A DNA stretch of 64,000 nt, from positions 1 through 64,000 of the forward strand of contig JBJHCV010000002.1 of the NCBI GenBank assembly GCA_050486225.1. The letters are read 5' to 3'. Source of the stretch: JBBDIX01 sp050486225. GTDB taxonomy: Bacteria; Actinomycetota; Nitriliruptoria; Nitriliruptorales; Nitriliruptoraceae. The position numbers were made by a program, and so were the translations under genes. The notes under the pieces were generated by a model. That model was not told the DNA's origin and made no database searches. It worked only from the letters and a program-made list of their open reading frames with translations. This document shows positions 50,769-57,624 of this stretch, piece by piece. The stretch's first letter is position 1. Every line of letters starts with the position of its first letter.

Positions 50769-52970
50769 TCACGTGACCCTCGCCGTGGTGGTCGACACCG
50801 GTTGAACCGCGACCGTCGGATCCGTCTCCACCGGGCCCGACGTCGCCGGGTCCGGTGCCGCGACCACGACACGCACGTCCACCGGGTCGACGCCACCGGG
50901 GTGAGCGATCACGGGGTTGAGATCCAGCTCGACGATGTCCGGGGACGCTGCGACCAGGTCCGACACCGCGAGCAACAGCTCGACGATCGCATCGCGGTCG
51001 ACGGCGCCGCCGCCGCGAAACCCGTCGAGCAGCGGACGGATCTTCAGTTCGTCGAGCATCTCGACCGCCTCGCGCCGCGTCACCGGGACGGCCCGGAACG
51101 CCACGTCCCGGGTGATCTCCACGGCCGTGCCTCCTGCCCCCACGGTGAGCACCGGGCCGAACACCGGATCGGTCGCGGCCCCGACGATCAGTTCGACGCC
51201 GCGCGGGGCCATCGGCGTGACCAGTACACCGTCGATGGCCGCGTGCGGCTGCCTGCCGCGCACCGACGACACCACCCGTTCGAAACCGGAACGAACCTCC
51301 TCGGCGCCCACAAGGCCGAGCGCGACCCCGCCGACGTCCGACTTGTGCACCACGTCGGACGACACGATCTTCAGCGCCACCGGGCCGTCGAACGACGCCG
51401 CAGCGGTCACTGCCCCGTCCGCGTCCCGCGCGAGCGTCCACGGCCCGGTGGGCACTCCGAAGTCGTCGAGCCGCGCTCGCCCCTGCGGTTCGGTCAGGGC
51501 GACCACTCCCGACGTCGCGACTCGCGGGGCTACGTCGAGGTGTGAGCGCTCGTCGCTGGTCGCGAGCATCCGGCCGCGTTCCCACAGTGCCGCGACGCAC
51601 CGGGCGGCGGTCTCGACGGACTCGTGCACGGGCACCCCCGCCCGGCGCAGCAGTTGATGTGCCCACGGGCGCGCGTACACGTAGGTGCTCTGCACGACGA
51701 GCGGCTTGCCGTGCTCGGCGGCCAGGGCGGCCATGCGCTCCGCCGCACGTTCCTCCGCGTCCACCAGGTCGCCGCTGAACCGGATCCCGTAGCCGCCGAG
51801 CAGGCCGACACACAGGACCCCGTCGATCCCGTTGTCCGCGAGGAGCACCTCGGCGCACTGGTCGAAGATGCGTGGGTCACCGTCGGTCGCCCCGGCGACG
51901 TCGACCGGGTTCGCGGTCGACGCCACGGGTGGCAGGATCTCGGCGAGTCGAGCACGCGTCTCGGGAGACGGTTCGGGAAGCTGGACGTCGAATCGGCTCA
52001 GCGCATCGGCAGCGACGGTCGCATGGCCACCCCCGTCGGCGAGCACGGCCACCCGGGGACTGGCGAGCGGCGGCTGCTGGAGCAGGGTCTCGACCACCGG
52101 GACCAGTTCGTCGGAGCGCTCCAGGACCACGACCCCAGCCTGGCGCAGCACCGACTCGACCACGGCGTGGGTACCGGCGACCGCGCCGGTGTGGGACAGC
52201 GCGGATCGCTGCGCGGCCTCGGATCGTCCGGCCTTGTAGACCACGACCGGCTTGGCGAGCGCGAACTCACGGGCCGAACGGGCGAACGCGCGCCCGTCAC
52301 GGAAACCCTCGGCGTACACCAGCGCGGCACCCGTGTGGTCGTCGGTGGCCAGGTGGTCCAGCAGTTGGTCGTAACGCAGTCCGGCCTCGTTGCCGATGCC
52401 CGCGTAGACGCTGAACCCGAGGTCGGTGTCGTTGGTGACCTGGGCGACCAGGGACAGGCCCACGTTGCCGCTCTGACAGACCATCGCCAGCGGACCGACC
52501 GGCACCCCCGACGTGCCGAGCAGGTTGAGCCGCGCGTGGAGGTTGAACACGCCGTTGGTGTTCGGTCCGACCAGCGCGACACCGTGCTCGTGGGCGAGCC
52601 GGACCACCTCCTCCTCCAGACGGCGTCCCTCCTCGCCCGTCTCGCCGAAACCGACGGCGACCACGACGGCGGCCCCGACACCCTTGCGACCACAGTCGAC
52701 GATGACGGACGGAACGGAGGCCGCGGGCGTGACGACGAATGCGAGGTCCACCGGGGCCTCGATGGCTTCGAGCGACGGGTAGGACGCGAGACCGAGGACC
52801 TGACTCTGGTGTGGGTTCACCGGATAGATGGGGTGGGGATAACCATCAGCGAGCATGCGTCGCAGGGTCTGGTTGCCGCGCTTGCGGGGATCCGACGACG
52901 CCCCGACGATCGCGACACTCCGGGGCTCGAGCAGGCAGGCAACGGGGTCCCGTCGCGATGGAGCAGTCAT
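50769..52970 (-). CDS. Acyl-CoA synthetase, ADP-forming (acetate-CoA ligase type)
   Basis: Forms acyl-CoA from a carboxylic acid, ATP and CoA, or runs in reverse, through a phosphohistidine intermediate. The ATG at 52970 overlaps the crotonase stop (ATGA) and gives 733 aa. An N-terminal CoA-binding domain (EPRSVAIVGASSDPRKRGNQ) and succinyl-CoA-ligase-like domains are followed by the phosphohistidine motif LSHTGAVAG with His near residue 260. The C-terminal ATP-grasp domain is visible in VALKIVSSDVVHKSDVGGVA and GVELIVGAATDPVFGPVLTV. It fuses the alpha and beta parts of the archaeal enzyme. It is linked to a crotonase, suggesting degradation of an imported acid. Confidence 0.92.
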   Translation of the reverse strand: MTAPSRRDPVACLLEPRSVAIVGASSDPRKRGNQTLRRMLADGYPHPIYPVNPHQSQVLGLASYPSLEAIEAPVDLAFVVTPAASVPSVIVDCGRKGVGAAVVVAVGFGETGEEGRRLEEEVVRLAHEHGVALVGPNTNGVFNLHARLNLLGTSGVPVGPLAMVCQSGNVGLSLVAQVTNDTDLGFSVYAGIGNEAGLRYDQLLDHLATDDHTGAALVYAEGFRDGRAFARSAREFALAKPVVVYKAGRSEAAQRSALSHTGAVAGTHAVVESVLRQAGVVVLERSDELVPVVETLLQQPPLASPRVAVLADGGGHATVAADALSRFDVQLPEPSPETRARLAEILPPVASTANPVDVAGATDGDPRIFDQCAEVLLADNGIDGVLCVGLLGGYGIRFSGDLVDAEERAAERMAALAAEHGKPLVVQSTYVYARPWAHQLLRRAGVPVHESVETAARCVAALWERGRMLATSDERSHLDVAPRVATSGVVALTEPQGRARLDDFGVPTGPWTLARDADGAVTAAASFDGPVALKIVSSDVVHKSDVGGVALGLVGAEEVRSGFERVVSSVRGRQPHAAIDGVLVTPMAPRGVELIVGAATDPVFGPVLTVGAGGTAVEITRDVAFRAVPVTRREAVEMLDELKIRPLLDGFRGGGAVDRDAIVELLLAVSDLVAASPDIVELDLNPVIAHPGGVDPVDVRVVVAAPDPATSGPVETDPTVAVQPVSTTTARVT

Positions 52971-53854
52971 GCCGTCACCTCGGCATCGTCGACGCCCGCG
53001 GCCCCGAACTGCTGGACCCCGGCGCTCCAGTCGTCGGTGCTCATGCAGCGCAGGAGGCTCTCGGCCTCGAACACGAGCGCCTCGTCGGTCGTCGTGCTGC
53101 CGGCCCGCTCGAGACCCTGCTTGGCGAGGCGCATCGACAGGGCTGGCATGCCCGCCAGGTGGTGGGCGACCTCCCACGCACGGTCCATCAGCTCCGGTTC
53201 GGGCACGGACTCCGCAGCGATGCCCCACTCGACGGCCTCGCGACCGTCGAGTGGTCTTCCCAGCATGAGCAACTGCTTCGCACGAAGCGTGCCGACCAGC
53301 AGCGGCAGCCGATTGGTCACGCCGCCCCCGACGAACGTGCCGAGCTCGATCTCGGGCAGGCGGATCTGCACGGCCTCGCTGACGAGGATCACGTCGCCGC
53401 TCAGGGCGAGCTCCGCTCCGGCCCCGATCGCGTACCCGTGCACGGCCACCACGACGGGCGCGTCGAGACGTTGCAGGTCACGGCACGCACGCTGGCCCGC
53501 CCACACGTAGGAACGCCGCTCCGCGGGCGTTCGCTCACGCGTCGAGTGGGCCTTGAGGTCAGCCCCCGCGCAGAACGCCCGACCCGCGCCCGACACCAGC
53601 ACCGCCCGAACGGAGGGATCACGTGCCTCGGCCATCGCGCGCTCGAGGTCGGCGTACAGCTCGTCGGACACGGCGTTGAGTCGATCGGGGCGCGACAGCT
53701 CCACGTGCAGGACGTCGTCGATCCGGTTCGTGACGACGAACGGCCCCGTCACCGGGACGCTCCTTGGTCCGGGAACCGTGGCCCCTGCATCCGTACCCCC
53801 TGTTGCCGTCGCCTTCGCCACCCCCGGGGACGGCCGGTCCGGCGCGTCCTGCAC
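52967..53854 (-). CDS. Enoyl-CoA hydratase/isomerase family protein
   Basis: A crotonase-fold enzyme of about 260-295 aa. The oxyanion-hole motif AGRAFCAGADLKAHS and the active-site segments VHGYAIGAGAELALSGDVIL and RLPEIELGTFVGGGVTNRLP are present with their Glu residues. The core domain begins at VTNRIDDVLHVELSRPDRLN; the first roughly 40 codons are low-complexity, so the true start may be a GTG near 53752 rather than 53854. The substrate is unknown; hydratase, isomerase and related activities share this fold. It is coupled to the CoA-ligase gene by a 4-nt overlap. Confidence 0.88.
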   Translation of the reverse strand: MQDAPDRPSPGVAKATATGGTDAGATVPGPRSVPVTGPFVVTNRIDDVLHVELSRPDRLNAVSDELYADLERAMAEARDPSVRAVLVSGAGRAFCAGADLKAHSTRERTPAERRSYVWAGQRACRDLQRLDAPVVVAVHGYAIGAGAELALSGDVILVSEAVQIRLPEIELGTFVGGGVTNRLPLLVGTLRAKQLLMLGRPLDGREAVEWGIAAESVPEPELMDRAWEVAHHLAGMPALSMRLAKQGLERAGSTTTDEALVFEAESLLRCMSTDDWSAGVQQFGAAGVDDAEVTA

Positions 53855-53857
53855 CGC

Positions 53858-53902
53858 CTACTCCGGTAGTAGTCCCGACCGTCACGCGTCGGTGCGCGTG
53901 AC
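53858..53902. promoter_or_regulatory. Two inverted repeats in a divergent promoter region
   Basis: CTACT-CCGGT-AGTAG (53858-53872) and, 8 bp further, GTCACGCG-TCGGTG-CGCGTGAC (53881-53902, perfect 8-bp arms). They lie between the crotonase start and the YCII/ECF genes. They could be operators or hairpins; no cognate regulator gene is next to them. Confidence 0.35.
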
Positions 53903-54097
53903 GCACGAGCGTCGACAGGAGGGGGTGTGTACGAGACGCTACTCGGATCAGGCGCCGTTGCAAGGAAGTCGTCGACGACGCGCGGGATCGGGCACCGTTC
54001 ACGACGATTCCTGCTCAGAGATGTCGAACGAGCCGGCTCCACTCCGTGGACAGTACGAGGGTCGACGCAGGGTCGTCCCCCGACGCGAGGAACTCCC

Positions 54098-54454
54098 ATG
54101 ACCCAGTACCTCATGTCCGTCTGGTACCCGGCGGACTCGACACCTCCCACGGCGGAGGAGCTCCGACGCATCACGCAGGACGTGGACGCCGTGCAACAGC
54201 AGTTGGCCACGGCGGGGTCATGGGTGTTCGGTGCCGGACTGCACGGTCCCGACAGCGCGACCGTCGTGCAGACCAGGGGTGGACGCACCGTGACGACCGA
54301 CGGACCGTTCGTGGAGACCAAGGAGATGCTCGGAGGCTTCAGCATCATCGACGTCGCCGATCTCGACGCGGCGCTCGTGTGGGCCGACCGCATGTCGCAG
54401 GCGACCACCTGCCCCATCGAGGTGCGGCCGCTGCACGGTGCGTCGAACACGTGA
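54098..54454 (+). CDS. YCII-related (DGPF) domain protein
   Basis: A 118-aa protein of the YCII/DGPF superfamily, a small dimeric alpha-beta fold of unknown activity. The N-terminus MTQYLMSVWYPADS and the motif DGPFVETKEMLGGFSIIDVA are characteristic. The ATG at 54098 follows a GAGGA site; a GTG at 53927 with AGGAGG nearby would add 57 low-complexity residues and is rejected. The stop overlaps the ECF sigma-factor start (GTGA). DGPF proteins are the regular genomic partners of ECF42 sigma factors. Confidence 0.85.
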   Translation: MTQYLMSVWYPADSTPPTAEELRRITQDVDAVQQQLATAGSWVFGAGLHGPDSATVVQTRGGRTVTTDGPFVETKEMLGGFSIIDVADLDAALVWADRMSQATTCPIEVRPLHGASNT

Positions 54455-55767
54455 ACGAACCTGACCCGAGGTCGTCGCCGGGACGCGAGCACGTCCCGGC
54501 GGCGTCGACGTCGCCTGCTGGTCCGCCCGCGGACGACGATCCCGTCGCCGCGACCTTTCGCCGGGAGTACGGACGGGTGGTCGCCACCCTCACGCGTGTT
54601 CTCGGGGACCTCGACTTCGCGGAGGACGCGGTCCAGGAGGCGTTCCTCGTCGCCAGTCGCACCTGGCCACGGGAGGGCACGCCACCGAACCCGGGAGGCT
54701 GGATCACGACGACCGCTCGTCGCCGAGCCGTCGATCGATGGCGCAGCGACACGGCGCGCGAGCAACGCGAGACCGAGGAGACGCGCATGGGGTTGCACGT
54801 CGACCCCACAACCCCCGGCGTCGACGGCTTCCAACAACACGACGACCGGCTTCGACTGCTGTTCACCTGCTGCCACCCGGCACTCGACGCCCGGGCGCAG
54901 GTTGCGTTGACGCTTCGCCTGCTGGGAGGCCTGACGACCAGCGAGATCGCGCGAGCGTTCCTCGTGTCGGAGTCGACGATGGCGCAGCGGATCGTGCGGG
55001 CGAAGCGCAGGATCCGCGAAGCCAACATCCCCTTTCGCGTTCCTGACGATGCCGACCTGCCGGACCGACTGCGTGGGGTGCTCGCCGTGATCCTCCTCGT
55101 GTTCAACGAAGGCCACACGGCGACCAGCGGCCCGGCCCTGGACCGCGAGGACCTGATCGCAGAGGCGATCCGGCTGAGTCGCCTGCTCGCCGACCTCATG
55201 CCTGACGAACCCGAGGTCGTCGGCCTGCTCGCTCTCCTGCTCCTCACGGCATCACGACGGTCGGAGCGGAGAGCAGCGGACGGGACGTTGATCCCGCTCG
55301 CGGACCAGAATCGTTCCGGCTGGGACCAGTCGCTCATCGCGGAGGGTCGCGCCCTGCTGCGGGCCTGTCTCCGCCGCGACCGGCCCGGCCCCTACCAGCT
55401 GCAGGCGGCCATCTGCGCCGTCCACAGCGAGGCGGCGACGCTCGCCGACACGGACTGGGGTCAGGTCCTCGCGCTCTACGACCAGCTCCTGGAGGTCCTC
55501 CCCACCCCGGTCGTCGCGTTGAACCGCGCCGTCGCACTCGCCGAGGTGTCGGGCCCCGGAGCCGCGCTCACCGTCGTCGACGCGTTGGACCTCGACGGCT
55601 ACCACGCCCTGCACGCCACACGTGCGGACCTGCTGCGTCGACTCGGACGCCACGACGAGGCGGCGATCTCCTACCTGACCGCGGCCCGTCTCACGGACAA
55701 CACTGCCGAGCGCGCCTTCCTCCACAAACGCCACGCGGAGGTGACGAACGGGATCACCGGCGCGTGA
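54451..55767 (+). CDS. ECF sigma factor with C-terminal TPR-like extension (ECF42 type)
   Basis: A 438-aa extracytoplasmic-function sigma factor. Sigma-70 region 2 is seen in YGRVVATLTRVLGDLDFAED and AVQEAFLVASRTWP; region 4 in GLTTSEIARAFLVSESTMAQ and RIVRAKRRIREANIPF. About 240 further residues form a helical SnoaL-free, TPR-like C-terminal domain (RLSRLLADLMPDEPEVVGLL, PVVALNRAVALAEVSGPGAA), which is the ECF42 hallmark; in this group the extension replaces an anti-sigma factor in control. It is translationally coupled to the DGPF gene. The GTG start at 54451 is set by that overlap. Confidence 0.9.
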   Translation: MNEPDPRSSPGREHVPAASTSPAGPPADDDPVAATFRREYGRVVATLTRVLGDLDFAEDAVQEAFLVASRTWPREGTPPNPGGWITTTARRRAVDRWRSDTAREQRETEETRMGLHVDPTTPGVDGFQQHDDRLRLLFTCCHPALDARAQVALTLRLLGGLTTSEIARAFLVSESTMAQRIVRAKRRIREANIPFRVPDDADLPDRLRGVLAVILLVFNEGHTATSGPALDREDLIAEAIRLSRLLADLMPDEPEVVGLLALLLLTASRRSERRAADGTLIPLADQNRSGWDQSLIAEGRALLRACLRRDRPGPYQLQAAICAVHSEAATLADTDWGQVLALYDQLLEVLPTPVVALNRAVALAEVSGPGAALTVVDALDLDGYHALHATRADLLRRLGRHDEAAISYLTAARLTDNTAERAFLHKRHAEVTNGITGA

Positions 55768-55782
55768 CCGTGCGCCCACTCC

Positions 55783-55812
55783 GGGCTCCGGACGCCGGCG
55801 GTCGTGGAGCCC
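55783..55812. terminator. Weak hairpin between convergent ECF and pup genes
   Basis: Seven-bp arms GGGCTCC/GGAGCCC around a 16-nt loop, between the ECF sigma-factor stop and the pup stop. It is a plausible shared terminator but weak. Confidence 0.3.
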
Positions 55813-55821
55813 CGACCTCCG

Positions 55822-56028
55822 TCACTGGCCGCCCTTCTGGACGTAGCCGCGGACGAACTCCTCGGCGTTGTCCTCCAGCACCTCGTCGATCTCGTCGAGC
55901 AGTTCGTCGACGTCGTCGAGCAGGTCCTTCGACGGCGCCTGCGAGGACTCCCGGGGCGCCTCCTCGGCCTCGTCTCCGGAGCGACGCCGCTCGCCACCGG
56001 TCTGCTGATCCTGACCGCTGTCCGCCAT
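55822..56028 (-). CDS. pup: Prokaryotic ubiquitin-like protein Pup
   Basis: A 68-aa protein tag that is ligated to lysines to mark proteins for the proteasome. The ATG at 56028 follows GGGAGGAGC. The N-terminus is polar and disordered; the C-terminal helix (KDLLDDVDELLDEIDEVLED) binds the Mpa coiled coils, and the protein ends EEFVRGYVQKGGQ. The terminal Gln means Dop must deamidate it to Glu before PafA can use it. It lies 79 nt after dop. prcB, its usual next gene, is about 9.5 kb away. Confidence 0.97.
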   Translation of the reverse strand: MADSGQDQQTGGERRRSGDEAEEAPRESSQAPSKDLLDDVDELLDEIDEVLEDNAEEFVRGYVQKGGQ

Positions 56029-56068
56029 GTCTCGCTCCTCCCGGGACGGCCTCGATCGTATCGTGAGC

Positions 56069-56100
56069 CACCCCGCGCCCACCCGAGGCGCCGCGGGGTG
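56069..56100 (-). terminator. Hairpin between dop and pup
   Basis: A perfect 9-bp stem CACCCCGCG/CGCGGGGTG with a 14-nt GC-rich loop, 7 nt beyond the dop stop and about 40 nt before the pup start. It may attenuate read-through or raise the pup/dop transcript ratio. Confidence 0.55.
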
Positions 56101-56107
56101 CCTGCGT

Positions 56108-57580
56108 TCAGACGCTGATGCGGTCGAGCAGTTCTGCAGCACTGGTCACCCCGTCGAGCAGTGCCTCCGTCGCCTCGCGGGTGCCTCTGGACGGATCCAT
56201 CATGGGCACCCGTTGCAGCGCCTCACGGCCCGTGTCGAAGACCAGCGCGTCCCATCCGGCCGCCACCACCTGACCGGAGAAGCGACGGATGCACTCGCCA
56301 CGGAACCACGCCCTGGTGTCCTCGGGCGGGTGGACCATGGCGTCGGCGACCTGGGCATCGGTGACGAGCCGTTCCACGCGTCCGCGCGCGGCCAACCGCT
56401 GGTACAGACCGCGATCCTCGCGGACGTCGTGGTACTGCAGGTCGACCATGCGCAACCGGTCGCTGTCCCAGTCGAGCCCGTGGCGCGATGCGTAGCCGTC
56501 GAGCAGTTCGAGCTTCGTCGCCCAGTCGACCCGACCCGCCAGCGACGACGGGTCTCGACGGGCGTCTGCGAGCACCCGCTCCCATCGCTCGAGGACGTCG
56601 TCGACCACCGGGTCCGTCGTCCCTCGGTCATCCACGTACCGGCGGCACGCCTGCAGGTAGGCGTCCTGGAGGTCGAGGGCCGTGACGTGGGAGCCGTCGA
56701 CGGTCTGGGCGGTCGCGCGCAGGGCAGGGTCGTGGCTGAAGGTCTGGAAGGCTCGCACCGGATCGACCAGTTCGGACGGTGCGTCGAGGGCCCCGTCCTC
56801 GATCGCGTCGAGCACGATCAGCATCGTGCCGACCTTCAGGTAGGTGGCGACCTCACACAGGTTGGCGTCGCCCGTGATGACGTGGAGCCGACGGAAGCGG
56901 GCCGGGTCGGCGTGGGGTTCGTCGCGGGTGTTCATCAGGGGGCGTTTGAGGGTGGTCTCGAGCCCGATCTCGACCTCGAAGAAGTCCGCGCGCTGCGACA
57001 GCTGGAAGGGGACGTCCTCCTCGAACTCCGTGCCCATGCGGCCCGCACCCACGAACACGCTGCGACTGGCGAAGAACGGCAGGAGCGCTCGGGTCAGCCG
57101 TCCGAACGGCACCTCGCGGGGCACCAGGTAGTTCTCGTGGGTGCCGTACGCCGCACCCTTGCCGTCGGTGTTGTTCTTGTGGATCAGGACGCGGCCCCCC
57201 GGCGGGAGGTCCGCAGCGGCTCTGCGGGCCGCGTCGGCGAGGATGCGTTCGCCGGCGCGGTCCCACCGCACGAGGTCCAGCGCGTTCGAGCACTCGGGCG
57301 TGGCGTACTCGGGGTGCGCATGGTCGACGTAGAAGCGTGCGCCGTTGGTGAGCACGGTGTTGGCGAGCCCGGTCTCCGGATCGGCCGCCACGACCGACTC
57401 GAAACCGCGGGCATCGCGCATCGGCTGTTCGTCGGTGTGGTCCCAGGCCACGTCGGTCGCACTCGCGCGGCGGTGTGCTCCGACCACCAGCGAGGACGCG
57501 AGGACCGGGTTGACCTCGGTGGGGCCGTCGACGGTGATCCCGTACTCGGTCTCCACCCCGACGAACTTCTGGGTCGCCAC
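56108..57580 (-). CDS. dop: Deamidase/depupylase of Pup
   Basis: Deamidates Pup's terminal Gln to Glu and removes Pup from substrates. The 490-aa protein shares the PafA fold. Signatures: KFVGVETEYGITVDGPTEVN at the N-terminus, TGLANTVLTNGARFYVDHAH, HPEYATPECSNALDLVRW, HKNNTDGKGAAYGTHENYLV, and LMNTRDEPHADPARFRRLHV. It carries the extended Dop-type N-terminal loop (HTDEQPMRDARGFESVVAAD) absent from the pafA product. The GTG start is 44 nt after the mpa stop, separated by a hairpin. The gene order mpa-dop-pup is standard. Confidence 0.97.
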   Translation of the reverse strand: MATQKFVGVETEYGITVDGPTEVNPVLASSLVVGAHRRASATDVAWDHTDEQPMRDARGFESVVAADPETGLANTVLTNGARFYVDHAHPEYATPECSNALDLVRWDRAGERILADAARRAAADLPPGGRVLIHKNNTDGKGAAYGTHENYLVPREVPFGRLTRALLPFFASRSVFVGAGRMGTEFEEDVPFQLSQRADFFEVEIGLETTLKRPLMNTRDEPHADPARFRRLHVITGDANLCEVATYLKVGTMLIVLDAIEDGALDAPSELVDPVRAFQTFSHDPALRATAQTVDGSHVTALDLQDAYLQACRRYVDDRGTTDPVVDDVLERWERVLADARRDPSSLAGRVDWATKLELLDGYASRHGLDWDSDRLRMVDLQYHDVREDRGLYQRLAARGRVERLVTDAQVADAMVHPPEDTRAWFRGECIRRFSGQVVAAGWDALVFDTGREALQRVPMMDPSRGTREATEALLDGVTSAAELLDRISV

Positions 57581-57599
57581 GCCGGTCCCTCAGGCCGTG

Positions 57600-57624
57600 G
57601 CAGGTCGGGACGAGCCCGACCTGC
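57600..57624 (-). terminator. Hairpin immediately after mpa
   Basis: A perfect 10-bp stem GCAGGTCGGG/CCCGACCTGC with a 5-nt loop, starting directly behind the mpa stop and ending 20 nt before the dop start. It may terminate or process the mpa transcript. Confidence 0.55.

Noticed and set aside
53927..54097. A 57-codon extension of the YCII protein with a nearby AGGAGG
   Set aside because: The extension is basic and low-complexity and the YCII fold begins at the ATG 54098; a leader peptide remains possible but unsupported.
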